Of a DNA stretch of 64,000 nucleotides, positions 43,587 to 52,325 are shown in pieces (the stretch's first letter is position 1; every line of letters starts with the position of its first letter). The DNA lies in contig JAGOZU010000003.1 in assembly GCA_018058545.1 (NCBI GenBank), positions 1 to 64,000 on the forward strand, written 5' to 3'. This DNA is from Promineifilum sp. GTDB taxonomy: Bacteria > Chloroflexota > Anaerolineae > Promineifilales > Promineifilaceae. The notes under the pieces are model-generated. The model worked only from the letters and a program-made list of their open reading frames with translations, was not told where the DNA came from and did no database searches. Both the position numbers and the translations under genes were made by a program.

Positions 43587-44036
43587 TTGTCCAAAAATCC
43601 GCGGCCAATGATTAAAACGGCAAACCTGCGCCGTGTGACATCCGATACCAGGTTCTATATCGACTATTCCTGGTGGGATGAGAGCCATCTCGATCTGAAG
43701 ACCTACCTGTTGACCCGGCTGTCGCTGGGCGGCGAGGCCGGGCAGGAGATAGCCGCCGATCAGGTCGATCTGATCGATTCAAAAACCGGCGAGGTGCGCC
43801 AGGTCGATTCCTTCCAGTATCTCGTGCGCAGCTACTTCAACCGGCATGGCAACGACCTGGCGACGCAAAGCTCCCTGGTGGATGCCGTGTTCAGCGTGCT
43901 GCTGGCCAACGGAAACGAACCGCTGACCGCGGCCGAGATCGCCGAGCGGGTGCAAAGACAGCCCGACCTCATCGCCAAGACCTTCGGCGGCCCGCAGATC
44001 TACCACGGCATCCGGCCGCTGTTCGACGAAGATTAG
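43587..44036 (+). CDS. protein of unknown function, partner of the preceding gene
   Basis: 149 residues with a TTG start after GAGGAGACGTTATC; an ATG at 43608 is an alternative. Residues about 20-60 (DTRFYIDYSWWDESHLDLKT) are conserved-looking and aromatic. The C-terminal region (NEPLTAAEIAERVQRQPDLI) suggests a winged-helix, similar to PLTTAEILPQLE in the upstream protein. No known family recognised. It is co-transcribed (29-bp gap). The shared motif hints that the two form a complex acting on nucleic acid; this is inference. Confidence 0.7.
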   Translation: MSKNPRPMIKTANLRRVTSDTRFYIDYSWWDESHLDLKTYLLTRLSLGGEAGQEIAADQVDLIDSKTGEVRQVDSFQYLVRSYFNRHGNDLATQSSLVDAVFSVLLANGNEPLTAAEIAERVQRQPDLIAKTFGGPQIYHGIRPLFDED

Positions 44037-44148
44037 TTCCGTCACCGGATGGCCGATGCCGGCGCACAAACCAGTACCCCGGACCCTCGCCCGGCAGCGG
44101 CCCCATCAGTCGGAAAACCGGTGACATAAACGGCCGCTCCCGCCGGGC

Positions 44149-44210
44149 GGCGTTGACGCCCAAGCGGCGTTGACGCCCAAGCGGCGTTGACGCCCAAGCG
44201 GCGTTGACGC
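44149..44210. repeat. 17-bp tandem repeat before tRNA-Arg
   Basis: Three perfect units GGCGTTGACGCCCAAGC (44149-44165, 44166-44182, 44183-44199) and 11 bases of a fourth. Each unit contains GGCGT-TG-ACGCC, an inverted repeat. 32 bp before the tRNA. Confidence 0.9.
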
Positions 44211-44242
44211 GGCAATCCCCACCCATTACAATTGGATTGATC

Positions 44243-44316
44243 GCCTCCGTAGCTCAATTGGACAGAGCGTCGGCCTTCTAAGCCGAAAGTTGCAGGTTCG
44301 AGCCCTGCCGGGGGCA
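44243..44316 (+). tRNA. tRNA-Arg (anticodon TCT)
   Basis: Acceptor stem GCCTCCG (44243-44249) pairs with CGGGGGC (44309-44315), discriminator A at 44316. D-arm TAGCTCAATTGGACAGAGC, anticodon stem TCGGC/GCCGA with loop CTTCTAA (anticodon TCT, reads AGA), T-arm GCAGG-TTCGAGC-CCTGC. The 3' CCA is not encoded. Confidence 0.95.
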
Positions 44317-44350
44317 CACTTCGCGAACGCCACCGACGGTCAAAACTCCC

Positions 44351-45994
44351 ATGACAATCAAACTGTTCACAGTCGACGAGATGCGAGCCGCGGAGAAAGC
44401 GGCCGATGCCGCCGGCCACTCCTACGCCCAATTGATGGAGACGGCCGGTTGGCGCGTGGCCGAGGCCATTGAGCAACGCCATGACGTGGGCAACCGGCAG
44501 GTGCTCGTGCTCGTGGGGCCGGGCAACAACGGCGGCGACGGACTGGTGGCCGGGCGCTACCTGGCCGAGGCGGGCGCGAATGTCGCCTTCTATCTTCTGA
44601 AGCCGAGGGCGGCCACCGAAGACGACAACATGGCGCGGGTCGAGGCGATGGGGCTGGGGGTTCTGTCGGCCGACCATGATCCGCGCTTTCGAGCCTTGCG
44701 CCATCGCCTGCAGACGGCCGATATCCTCATCGACGCGCTGCTGGGAACGGGCGTGTCGCGGCCTATCGAGGGCTTGCCGGCCGAACTGCTGCGGCAGGTT
44801 CATCAGACCGTGGCCGAAAGACGGGGGGCGACGAACAACAGGCCCGCTCTGATCAGCGTGGCCGCGCTGCCGGTGGCCCCGGAGGATGCGGCCGCGGAGC
44901 AGTCGTGGCCGGTGGTCGTGGCCGTCGATTGCCCCAGCGGGTTGAACTGTGACACCGGCGAGCTGGACCCGCTGGCCATCCCGGCGGACCTGACAGTCAC
45001 CTTCGCCGGTCCAAAGCGCGGCCACTTCAAGTTTCCCGGCGCGGCCGCCTGTGGCGAACTGGTGGTGGCCGATATCGGCATCGACTCCGAGCTGCCGGTC
45101 GTGGTCGCCGTGCCCGTCGAGCTGGCAACGAGCGAGCTGGCCCGGCGCACGCTGCCCAGACGGCCGCCGGACGGGCACAAGGGCACATTCGGCACCGCGC
45201 TCATCGCCGCCGGGAGCATTCGCTATTGGGGCGCGCCCGCCCTTGCCGCGCGCGGCGCCTTTCGCAGCGGCGTGGGTCTGGTCACCCTGGCCGTGCCGCA
45301 ACGGTTGCGCCCCGCGCTGGCCGGGCAATTCCCCGAGGCTACCTACCCGGCCGTGACCGACACCGATTTGCTGGGGGTCTCGACCGCCAACCTGCTCCTG
45401 GGTTCGCTCAAGGAATACAAGGCGATCCTGATCGGGCCGGGGCTGGGGGAGGCCGGGTCCTTTCTGGGGGCCATGCTCGACGGCTTGCGCGAGTTGGGCG
45501 AGGGGCAGGCTCCGCCGCTGGTGGTCGATGCCGATGGGCTGAACCAGCTGGCGGGGATGGATGATTGGCCGAAACGGCTGCCGCCCAACACTGTCCTGAC
45601 GCCGCATCCGGGCGAGATGGCGCGGCTGACCGGCCGCCCCCTCAGCGCCTTGCTTGACGAAGACCGGATCGATCTGGCGCGAGAGAAAGCGGCCGAGTGG
45701 GGTCATGTCATCGTCCTGAAGGGGGCCTATACGGTCATCGCCGCGCCCGACGGTCGCGCTACGCTCCTGCCGTTTGCCAACCCGATCCTGGCCGTGGGCG
45801 GCAGCGGGGACGTGCTGGCCGGTATCCTCGTCGGCCTGCTGGCCCAGGGGCTTGAGCCTTACAAGGCGGCCGTGCTGGCCGGCTATCTCCACGGTGCGGC
45901 CGGAGAGCTGGCCCGCACCTACTGGGGAGATTCCGGTTTGCTGGCCGGTGAACTGGCCGATTGGGTCTCCCACGTGCGACGCGCGCTGAGCTGA
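44351..45994 (+). CDS. bifunctional NAD(P)HX epimerase / ADP-dependent dehydratase
   Basis: 547 residues. The N-terminal YjeF_N epimerase (residues about 1-240) has GPGNNGGDGLVAGRYLA and DALLGTGVSRPIEG. The C-terminal ADP-dependent (S)-NAD(P)H-hydrate dehydratase (about 260-540) has GPGLGEAGSFLG, VDADGLNQL, LTPHPGEMARLTG and AVGGSGDVLAGIL. Together they repair hydrated NADH and NADPH. It starts 34 bp after tRNA-Arg, so it may be read from the tRNA transcript or its own promoter. The fused form (NnrD with NnrE) is the usual bacterial arrangement. Confidence 0.95.
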   Translation: MTIKLFTVDEMRAAEKAADAAGHSYAQLMETAGWRVAEAIEQRHDVGNRQVLVLVGPGNNGGDGLVAGRYLAEAGANVAFYLLKPRAATEDDNMARVEAMGLGVLSADHDPRFRALRHRLQTADILIDALLGTGVSRPIEGLPAELLRQVHQTVAERRGATNNRPALISVAALPVAPEDAAAEQSWPVVVAVDCPSGLNCDTGELDPLAIPADLTVTFAGPKRGHFKFPGAAACGELVVADIGIDSELPVVVAVPVELATSELARRTLPRRPPDGHKGTFGTALIAAGSIRYWGAPALAARGAFRSGVGLVTLAVPQRLRPALAGQFPEATYPAVTDTDLLGVSTANLLLGSLKEYKAILIGPGLGEAGSFLGAMLDGLRELGEGQAPPLVVDADGLNQLAGMDDWPKRLPPNTVLTPHPGEMARLTGRPLSALLDEDRIDLAREKAAEWGHVIVLKGAYTVIAAPDGRATLLPFANPILAVGGSGDVLAGILVGLLAQGLEPYKAAVLAGYLHGAAGELARTYWGDSGLLAGELADWVSHVRRALS

Positions 45995-46022
45995 TTGCCG
46001 CGGGTGGCTTAAAATGTATAAT
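45995..46022 (+). promoter_or_regulatory. candidate promoter of the methyltransferase gene
   Basis: TTGCCG (45995-46000) and TATAAT (46017-46022), 16-bp spacer, 30 bp before the ATG at 46053. Confidence 0.6.
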
Positions 46023-46052
46023 GGGCTTCTATTTCATCGCACTGGAGATCAC

Positions 46053-46880
46053 ATGACACAACAGAGAGATCAGGAGTCCGACTGGATCCCGCAAGGCGTC
46101 GATCTTGACCGGCCGTCGGTGGCTCGCGTCTATGATTATGTACTGGGCGGACACCACAATTTCGAGATCGACCGACTTGCGGGGGACCGGTTCGCGAAGT
46201 TGGTCCCCGATCTGGAGCTGACGGCCCAGGCCAATCGCGCTTTTTTGCGCCGTGCCGCGTCGTTCATCAGCCAACAAGGGGTCGATCAGTTCCTCGATTT
46301 AGGCTCCGGCATCCCCACCGCGGGCAACGTGCATGAGATCGTTCGGCGCTATATCCCGGACGCCCGTGTTGTCTATGTCGATATCGAGCCGGTGGCCATC
46401 GCCCATGCCAACGCCTTGCTGGCTGATGATCCGGGCGCGGCCGCCATTCTGGCCGATGTGCGCGATACGGATACCATCCTGAACCACCCCGTCGTCAGGG
46501 AACTGATCGACTTTTCCCGGCCGGTGGGCCTGATCGCCGTGGCGTTTATCCACTATATTGTGGATGATGACGAAGCCGTTCGGATGATGCAGGCCTTTAA
46601 GGACAGGCTGTCGCCGGGCAGCTATCTGGCGATCAGCGTCTGGACCTTTGACGATGCGCCGCCCGATGTGCTGGCCAGGTATGAGCAACTGGCCCTTGAG
46701 CTGCCGATGCCCGGCGCACCTCGTCCCTATCGCACCGTGCTGGGCTTCTTTGACGGGTTTGAACTCCTCGAGCCGGGCCTGGTGCACGGTCCAAGCTGGC
46801 GCCCTGACGATCCCGATGATTCGCTCTTCGACAACCCGGAGCGTAGTGTGGGCTGGACGGGGGTGGCGCGCAAACCTTAA
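46053..46880 (+). CDS. SAM-dependent methyltransferase of the DUF574 / PF04672 type
   Basis: 275 residues from the ATG at 46053 (GGAGATCAC before it). Family markers are VDLDRPSVARVYDYVLGGHHNFEID near the start, the SAM-binding FLDLGSGIPTAGNVH, VYVDIEPVAIAHA and VGLIAVAFIHYIVDD. This group is common in actinobacteria and Chloroflexota; the substrate is unknown, and the genes often neighbour sensor proteins. The histidine kinase follows 28 bp later, so a common transcript is likely. Confidence 0.88.
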   Translation: MTQQRDQESDWIPQGVDLDRPSVARVYDYVLGGHHNFEIDRLAGDRFAKLVPDLELTAQANRAFLRRAASFISQQGVDQFLDLGSGIPTAGNVHEIVRRYIPDARVVYVDIEPVAIAHANALLADDPGAAAILADVRDTDTILNHPVVRELIDFSRPVGLIAVAFIHYIVDDDEAVRMMQAFKDRLSPGSYLAISVWTFDDAPPDVLARYEQLALELPMPGAPRPYRTVLGFFDGFELLEPGLVHGPSWRPDDPDDSLFDNPERSVGWTGVARKP

Positions 46881-46908
46881 ATGGTTTCCTCGGAAGAAGG
46901 ATGACCGA

Positions 46909-49548
46909 ATGACGGGAGATCAAGCCCGTGATAGGCCGGTTGAGATCGCCGTCGCCTGGCAGGCGGCCATCGTTGGTATCGCCTATATCCCCCTGGCAGT
47001 CAATGATCTGCGGAAGCGCCTGGAGCGATTGGCGGCCGACGCGGCCGACGCGCTGGCAGACGGTCGATCGTCCGTGGGAGTCACACAGACCGGCCGGGCC
47101 ATCGGCCGCGAACTCGTGGGATTGAACATCCGTAAGCCGCAGGCTCTGGAAAAGACGCTGGCCTGCCTGAGCGTGGAATTTGGCGCGCATGAGCCGATGC
47201 GGCTGGGGCAGTTGCTGGCGGGTATAGCCGGCGGCTTTGCCGAAGCGGCCGAAGTGGATTTATTGCAGCAGCAGGAGAAGCTAAGCCGCTCGGCCACATC
47301 TGCCTTGCGGCAGGCCCAATCGGAACTGCAAACCTCGCGCGACGAACTGGCGAAGAGCAATCGTGACTTATCCGCCCAAATCAACGAGCGAATCCGCGCC
47401 GAACAAACGCAGCGCGAATATGCCGAGCGCCTGTGGCGGTTGCACGAGATCGACCTGGCGATGCTGTCGGCCGAATCGTTGTCGGCTATCGTCGATATCT
47501 CCATCAATCACATCCAACATATCATCCCGGCGCTATCCATCTCGATCGCCCTCATCGAACCTGCCAATAACCGCCTGGTCATCCTGAAAAGCACTAATCC
47601 CATCTACCCGGCCGGACGAATGTTGCCGATCACGATGCTGGACGCCTTGAGGCACCTGGACCAGGGTCAGGATTTTTATATCCCGGATATAAGGGAGATA
47701 CGAGGGACTTCGCCGGGCGTGGATGAACTTGTCGAGCGAGGCGGCCGATCGTTATTGACCGTGCCGCTCCGCTATCGGGATGAGTTGATCGGCGGGCTTA
47801 TTATCGTGCTCAACGAAGTACGCCGGTTGTCCGGGGAGGAAATCGCCGTCTCCCACGAGATCGCCGATTCGGTGACCGTCGCCATCCAGAATCGGCGGCT
47901 GCTTGAGGCGGAGCGAGAGGCGTACCGTCGCGAATTGACCCTGCGAGAGGTGTCCGCCCATCTGACATTGGGCCTGACACCGGCCGAACTCTCGCGCCGA
48001 ATTCTGGGCATGCTCGAGAGAGTCCTCTCGTTCCGGAGCGCGGCCATCATTTTGCTGGAAGACGATGCCCTGAAGATGACCGCGCGTCACGGTGACCCGA
48101 TCCTTCCCGAGCAAACCGAGTTCATGATGGCCCAGCGCCCGAACTCGATCATGTCCGTGATCCGCACCCGGCGGCCGGTGATCATCAACGATACCGGAGC
48201 ATCGCCCGACTGGGTGCCGCTCGCGGGGTTTGAGTTTATTCGGGCCTGGATGGGCGTCCCCTTGCTGGTCAAGGGTGAATGTATTGGGATATTGGCCATC
48301 GACCGTGATGAACTCGACGCGTTTAGCGAAAGCGAAAGCGATCTGGCCTTCGCTTTTGCCAATCAGGCGGCCATCGCCATCGAAAACGGCCGCCTCTTTG
48401 CCGGGCAGCAAGCCGCCGCGGCCGAATTGGCCAGGCGCTACCGCGAGCGCGGGCGCGAACTCGATGTGCTCTATGATTTCACCGTGACGGCCGTCAGCAA
48501 GGTCGATCTGGAAAGCCTGCTGGAGCGATCGCTGGAACTGGCGGTCGATTCCTTCGGCTGCACGGCGGCGGCCGTCTTTCTGGCCGAAGGCGACGATAGT
48601 GAGTTGAAATTGTCGGCCATTATCGACCTGCAACCGTCGATCGCCGGAGCGATGCAGGAATTCCTGTATGGCAATCCCGTTCTGTGGCCCCGACCGGTCA
48701 ATGCGCTCTATATCTGGACCGAAGCGGATTTGCCGGCCGGCTGGCCTCATGAAACGGATTCGACCCTGGCCGTGCTGCCGTTGCGCTCCAGTGGTTCCGA
48801 TCTGGGGCTGTTCTGTCTGGTGTGCGACTCGGCCGGCAGGCTGACGGACGAGGACATGCCCCTGTTGGTGACAGTGGTCGATCAGATCGCCGCGGCCATC
48901 GAAAACATCCGCCTGCGGCAAGTCGCTCGCCAGGCGGCGATCATCGAGGAACGCGAGCGACTGGCCCAGGAAATCCACGACTCGGTGACGCAATCCATCT
49001 ATAGCGTCGCCTTGTTTGCCGGGGCGGCCCAGGGAGCGATTGAGGCGAACGATACCGCCAAGGCCCAGGAGCGCATCCGGTTGATCCTGAATGTGACCGA
49101 CCTGTCCTTGCGCGAGTTGCGCCTGCTGCTGTTCGAACTTCGCACGGAATCGTTGGCCCGTCTGGGGTTGGTGGAAGGATTGAGAGAACGACTGCGCATT
49201 GTCGAGCATCGGGCGGGCGTCCAGGGCGAAGTGCATGTGGGGAGCATCAGCGATCTGCCGATCGCTATCGAGGAGGCTTTCTATCGTGTTGCTCTGGAAG
49301 CGCTCAATAATTCCTTGCGCCATGCCCAGGCTCGTCAGGTTGCGATCAGCCTGATGGAGGAGGATGGCTACCTGTCGATGACAATCGCCGATGACGGTGC
49401 CGGTTTCGATGAAACAACCATCGCCGGCGGAGGCGGAATGGGGCTGGGGAGCATGCAAAAACGCGCCGATAAGGTGGGGGGCGTCCTGACCCTGACGTCG
49501 CGGGTCGGCGAGGGGACGAAAGTGCTTGTTCGCGCGCCTTTACGCTAA
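46909..49548 (+). CDS. GAF-domain histidine kinase (NarX-like output)
   Basis: 879 residues from the ATG at 46909; the frame runs upstream to 46648 only as a shadow of the methyltransferase gene. Order: N-terminal helical domain (1-115), coiled coil (about 116-165, RQAQSELQTSRDELAKSNRD), then three GAF-type sensor domains (about 185-330, 350-500, 520-665). These are followed by a HisKA_3 dimerisation helix with phospho-acceptor H690 in AQEIHDSVTQSIYSVAL, and a HATPase with EALNNSLRHAQ and DDGAGFD. No membrane segment, so it senses soluble ligands or redox. The regulator encoded downstream is its likely partner. Confidence 0.93.
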   Translation: MTGDQARDRPVEIAVAWQAAIVGIAYIPLAVNDLRKRLERLAADAADALADGRSSVGVTQTGRAIGRELVGLNIRKPQALEKTLACLSVEFGAHEPMRLGQLLAGIAGGFAEAAEVDLLQQQEKLSRSATSALRQAQSELQTSRDELAKSNRDLSAQINERIRAEQTQREYAERLWRLHEIDLAMLSAESLSAIVDISINHIQHIIPALSISIALIEPANNRLVILKSTNPIYPAGRMLPITMLDALRHLDQGQDFYIPDIREIRGTSPGVDELVERGGRSLLTVPLRYRDELIGGLIIVLNEVRRLSGEEIAVSHEIADSVTVAIQNRRLLEAEREAYRRELTLREVSAHLTLGLTPAELSRRILGMLERVLSFRSAAIILLEDDALKMTARHGDPILPEQTEFMMAQRPNSIMSVIRTRRPVIINDTGASPDWVPLAGFEFIRAWMGVPLLVKGECIGILAIDRDELDAFSESESDLAFAFANQAAIAIENGRLFAGQQAAAAELARRYRERGRELDVLYDFTVTAVSKVDLESLLERSLELAVDSFGCTAAAVFLAEGDDSELKLSAIIDLQPSIAGAMQEFLYGNPVLWPRPVNALYIWTEADLPAGWPHETDSTLAVLPLRSSGSDLGLFCLVCDSAGRLTDEDMPLLVTVVDQIAAAIENIRLRQVARQAAIIEERERLAQEIHDSVTQSIYSVALFAGAAQGAIEANDTAKAQERIRLILNVTDLSLRELRLLLFELRTESLARLGLVEGLRERLRIVEHRAGVQGEVHVGSISDLPIAIEEAFYRVALEALNNSLRHAQARQVAISLMEEDGYLSMTIADDGAGFDETTIAGGGGMGLGSMQKRADKVGGVLTLTSRVGEGTKVLVRAPLR

Positions 49549-49634
49549 GTTCTCTTCTACGTTATGTATAGTGAGGTTCTTGCATTGCCGGAGAGAGGAT
49601 TGGGACGGCCTTATCCAGGGAGAGGGATAAACGG

Positions 49635-50291
49635 ATGAATGAAAAAATACGGCTACTGATCGCGGACGACCATGCAATCGTGCGCCAGGGGTTAATCGCC
49701 TTGCTGGAGACCCACCCGGGAATTCAGGTGATTGGCGAGGCAGCCGACGGAGTAGAGGCGGTGACAATGGCTCTCTCGCTGAAACCCGACGTGATCCTGA
49801 TGGATATAAGAATGCCGCGAAAGGACGGCATCGGCGCCATCCGCGACATCATCAAACAGCAGCCCGAGGCGCGAATCCTCGTCCTGTCCAGTTTCGCCGA
49901 GGACGTTCAAATCATGGAATCGATGAGCGCCGGCGCGTTGGGGTACCTGCTAAAAGACACGAAATTGGACGGATTGGTCGACGGTATCCACGACGTTTAC
50001 GCGCGAAAGATGCCGCTCGATCCGGTCGTCGCTCGCCAATTGTTGCAAAACCTGGGCCATTCGCAGGCCGAACCGCGCCTGGCTGACGACCTGACTGCCC
50101 GTGAATTGGAGATATTACCCCTCATCGCGAGCGGGATGGGCAATAAGGAGATAGGGAATCGCCTGGGTATTACCACCCGAACGGTGGGGACGCATATCGG
50201 CAATATGATACGCAAGGCGGAGGTGGACAACCGCGTGCAGCTGAGCATGATGGCGCTCCGCCAGGGCCTGGCGTCGAATCAACCTGATTAA
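49635..50291 (+). CDS. NarL/FixJ-family response regulator
   Basis: 218 residues. The receiver has the acidic pair D11-D12 and phospho-acceptor D57 (ILMDIRMPRKDG). The C-terminal LuxR-type helix-turn-helix (about 148-210) reads LTARELEILPLIASGMGNKE then RLGITTRTVGTHIGNMIRKA. Binds DNA after phosphorylation by the HisKA_3 kinase encoded 86 bp upstream. Pairing of a HisKA_3 kinase and a NarL regulator is the rule. Confidence 0.95.
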   Translation: MNEKIRLLIADDHAIVRQGLIALLETHPGIQVIGEAADGVEAVTMALSLKPDVILMDIRMPRKDGIGAIRDIIKQQPEARILVLSSFAEDVQIMESMSAGALGYLLKDTKLDGLVDGIHDVYARKMPLDPVVARQLLQNLGHSQAEPRLADDLTARELEILPLIASGMGNKEIGNRLGITTRTVGTHIGNMIRKAEVDNRVQLSMMALRQGLASNQPD

Positions 50292-50330
50292 CAGGCGTGG
50301 CGTCAGGCCCCGGAACGAATCGGCCGCCGG

Positions 50331-51185
50331 TTAGTCCTCGGTGTAATACCCCATGCCCACCACGCCGGGACCGACGTTGGCCCCGATGACGGGGGTGAGT
50401 TCGTTGACGATTAGATCATCCACAGTCACCTCCGACCGAATCTTGTCGGCGATGGCTTGCGCTTCCTCGATGGCGCTGGCGTGAATGACCCCGGCATGGA
50501 TGTGCTTCTTGCCTTTCATCGACTCCAGAACGGTGTCGATCATGTGCTGAATGGCTTTCTTTTTGGTGCGAATGGAGGCCAGCGGCTCGATCTTGCCGCC
50601 TTCCAGATGCAGGACGGGCTTGATGGACAGCATGGAGCCGACCAGGCGCTTGGCCCCGCCGATGCGGCCGCCCTTGTGGAGGTATTCCAGCGTGTCGACG
50701 ACGAAGATGACCCGCATGCGCGGCACCAGTCCCCGAACGTATTCGGCGACTTCCTTGTAATCATATCCTTCGGCGGCCCGACGCGACGCCGCCATCGCCA
50801 GCAACCCCAGCCCCAACGACGCGGAACGCGAATCGACGATCTCGATGGGGTAATCGTCCATCGCCTCCGCCCCCAAGTGGGCCGACTGGATCGTGCCGCT
50901 CAGAAGCTCCGATACAAAAATGGCCACGATGCTGTCGGCGCCCTCGGCCACCTTCTGGAAATGCTCGGTAAATTGCCCCGGCGCGGGCTGCGAAGTCTTG
51001 GGCAGGTCCTTTGACAGCGGCAGGCGCTCGTAAAACTCGGCCGTCGTGATGTCGATCTGATCCAGCAGACTGGTGCCTTCCCAGTTCAGGATTTGGGGGA
51101 TGACATAGATGTTGTATTCTTTTATAATGTCAACCGGCAGGTTGGCGGTACTGTCCGTGATAATGGCAACTTTAGCTTTGGCCAT
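50331..51185 (-). CDS. DegV-family fatty-acid-binding protein
   Basis: 284 residues. Motifs: AIITDSTANLPVDIIKEYNI, TSQPAPGQFTEHFQK, FVSELLSGTIQSA, VDTLEYLHKGGRIGGAKRLV and the end VGPGVVGMGYY. DegV proteins bind a fatty acid that becomes acyl-phosphate through FakA; no fakA is in the window. No signal peptide. ATG at 51185 preceded by GAAGGAGAAATGGTCAC. Convergent with the NarL gene. Confidence 0.93.
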   Translation of the reverse strand: MAKAKVAIITDSTANLPVDIIKEYNIYVIPQILNWEGTSLLDQIDITTAEFYERLPLSKDLPKTSQPAPGQFTEHFQKVAEGADSIVAIFVSELLSGTIQSAHLGAEAMDDYPIEIVDSRSASLGLGLLAMAASRRAAEGYDYKEVAEYVRGLVPRMRVIFVVDTLEYLHKGGRIGGAKRLVGSMLSIKPVLHLEGGKIEPLASIRTKKKAIQHMIDTVLESMKGKKHIHAGVIHASAIEEAQAIADKIRSEVTVDDLIVNELTPVIGANVGPGVVGMGYYTED

Positions 51186-51402
51186 GTGACCATTTCTCCT
51201 TCAAATGATTTGGATGGTGAATTCTACTTGCGGAAAAGGTTAGCGGGAAGATTGTATGAGAGCGCGGTATAATCGTCAAACACAGAGCAATTCAGGGTTA
51301 TCCCCCTCAGCTATCTAAACAAAATACGTAGAAAAAGATCGATATACTGCCTATTGTGGGTAATTTGAGAGATGATATTCTTACCATCATTAGGAGGGTG
51401 CT

Positions 51403-51429
51403 ATGCATGGGGTGAATCCAGTCACATAA
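51403..51429 (+). CDS. candidate 8-residue leader peptide or small ORF
   Basis: AGGAGGG (51392-51398) then, four bases on, an ATG and eight codons for MHGVNPVT ending TAA at 51427-51429, which touches the terminator stem. It has the layout of a leader peptide/attenuator, or is simply a small RNA with a chance SD. The 354-bp gap from 51186 to 51539 also holds TATAAT-like boxes at 51268 and 51343; no other gene is visible. Confidence 0.35.
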   Translation: MHGVNPVT

Positions 51430-51463
51430 AACCTGGCGACGGGGAATCGCCAGGTTTTTGTTT
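51429..51463 (+). terminator. strong Rho-independent terminator
   Basis: AAACCTGGCGA (51429-51439) pairs with TCGCCAGGTTT (51447-51457), 7-base loop, followed by TTTTTGTTT. No ordinary gene lies before it on this strand, so it must end a short transcript starting within about 51240-51390 or act as an attenuator for 51540. Confidence 0.85.
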
Positions 51464-51539
51464 GGATCGCCGGCGGCCGCAGATAATAGTCACCTGAAGC
51501 CAGTTGGGTGATTCCGGTTTTTTTGTCATAATCGGCCGT

Positions 51540-52325
51540 GTGAATCAAGTTACCTATGTCGGCCACGCCACCCTGCTCATCGAGCTGGACGGCGCGAACC
51601 TGTTAACCGACCCGCTACTGACCCTTCGCGTGGGCCACCTCCTGCGTACATCACAGGTTCCCGCGCTGAGTTCGCTACCGCTGGACGCGGTACTCCTCTC
51701 CCATCTCCACGCCGATCATGTGCATCTCCGCTCCCTGCGTCGGCTGGGCAAGGATCAACTGTTGATCGCGCCGCGTGGCTCGGCGGGCTATCTGGCACGA
51801 CATGGCTTTCATCGGGTGGTGGAGATGGAAGTGGGCGACAGCTTGCGCGTCAAGGACGTCACTATCGAGGCGGCGCCATCGGACCATGCCGGACGATCGA
51901 TTCCCGGCCGACCCCGCACCGACTGCCTGGGCTATATCATCCGCGGCAGCCGTAGCATCTATTTCTCCGGCGATACCGATCTGTTCGCGGGGATGGCAGA
52001 CATCGGCCCGGCGCTTGACGTGGCCCTTTTGCCGGTATGGGGTTGGGGACCGACGCTTGGCCCAGGCCACATGGACCCCTATCGCGCGGCCAAATCGCTG
52101 GAGATGTTGCGGCCGACGCTGGCCATCCCCATCCATTGGGGGACGTATTTCCCGGCGGGATTGCGGCCGTTCATGCCCACCCTGACCAGCCGGCCGCCTC
52201 ATGAATTCGCCCGGTATGCCGGCAAAATCGCTCCCGAGGTGCAGGTGTGCGTGCTCGATCCCGGCGACGCGCTGGGCCTGTCGGGTTTACATACCCCGAT
52301 GGGCGGCGCGGGATCGGTTTACTGA
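51540..52325 (+). CDS. metallo-beta-lactamase-fold hydrolase
   Basis: 261 residues if started at the GTG at 51540 (VNQVTYVGHATLLIEL); a TTG at 51504 also fits. The zinc motif HLHADHVH (HxHxDH) lies near residue 60. It has the UlaG/L-ascorbate-6-P-lactonase or NAPE-PLD style TYVGHATLLIELDGANLLTD and DTDLFAGMADIGP, so metal-dependent hydrolysis of a phosphoester or lactone is likely. Overlaps the end of the convergent TrpC-like gene by 7 bp. Confidence 0.88.
   Translation: MNQVTYVGHATLLIELDGANLLTDPLLTLRVGHLLRTSQVPALSSLPLDAVLLSHLHADHVHLRSLRRLGKDQLLIAPRGSAGYLARHGFHRVVEMEVGDSLRVKDVTIEAAPSDHAGRSIPGRPRTDCLGYIIRGSRSIYFSGDTDLFAGMADIGPALDVALLPVWGWGPTLGPGHMDPYRAAKSLEMLRPTLAIPIHWGTYFPAGLRPFMPTLTSRPPHEFARYAGKIAPEVQVCVLDPGDALGLSGLHTPMGGAGSVY

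Noticed and set aside
44149-44210. CRISPR array
   Set aside because: The 17-bp units are directly adjacent, with no spacers and no cas genes.
46901-46912. Histidine kinase start at the ATG at 46901
   Set aside because: That frame stops after three codons (ATG ACC GAA TGA); the kinase frame starts at 46909.
47752-49458. 568-residue open frame antisense to the histidine kinase
   Set aside because: Low-complexity Gln/Arg/His composition and no motif; the sense strand encodes complete GAF, HisKA_3 and HATPase domains.
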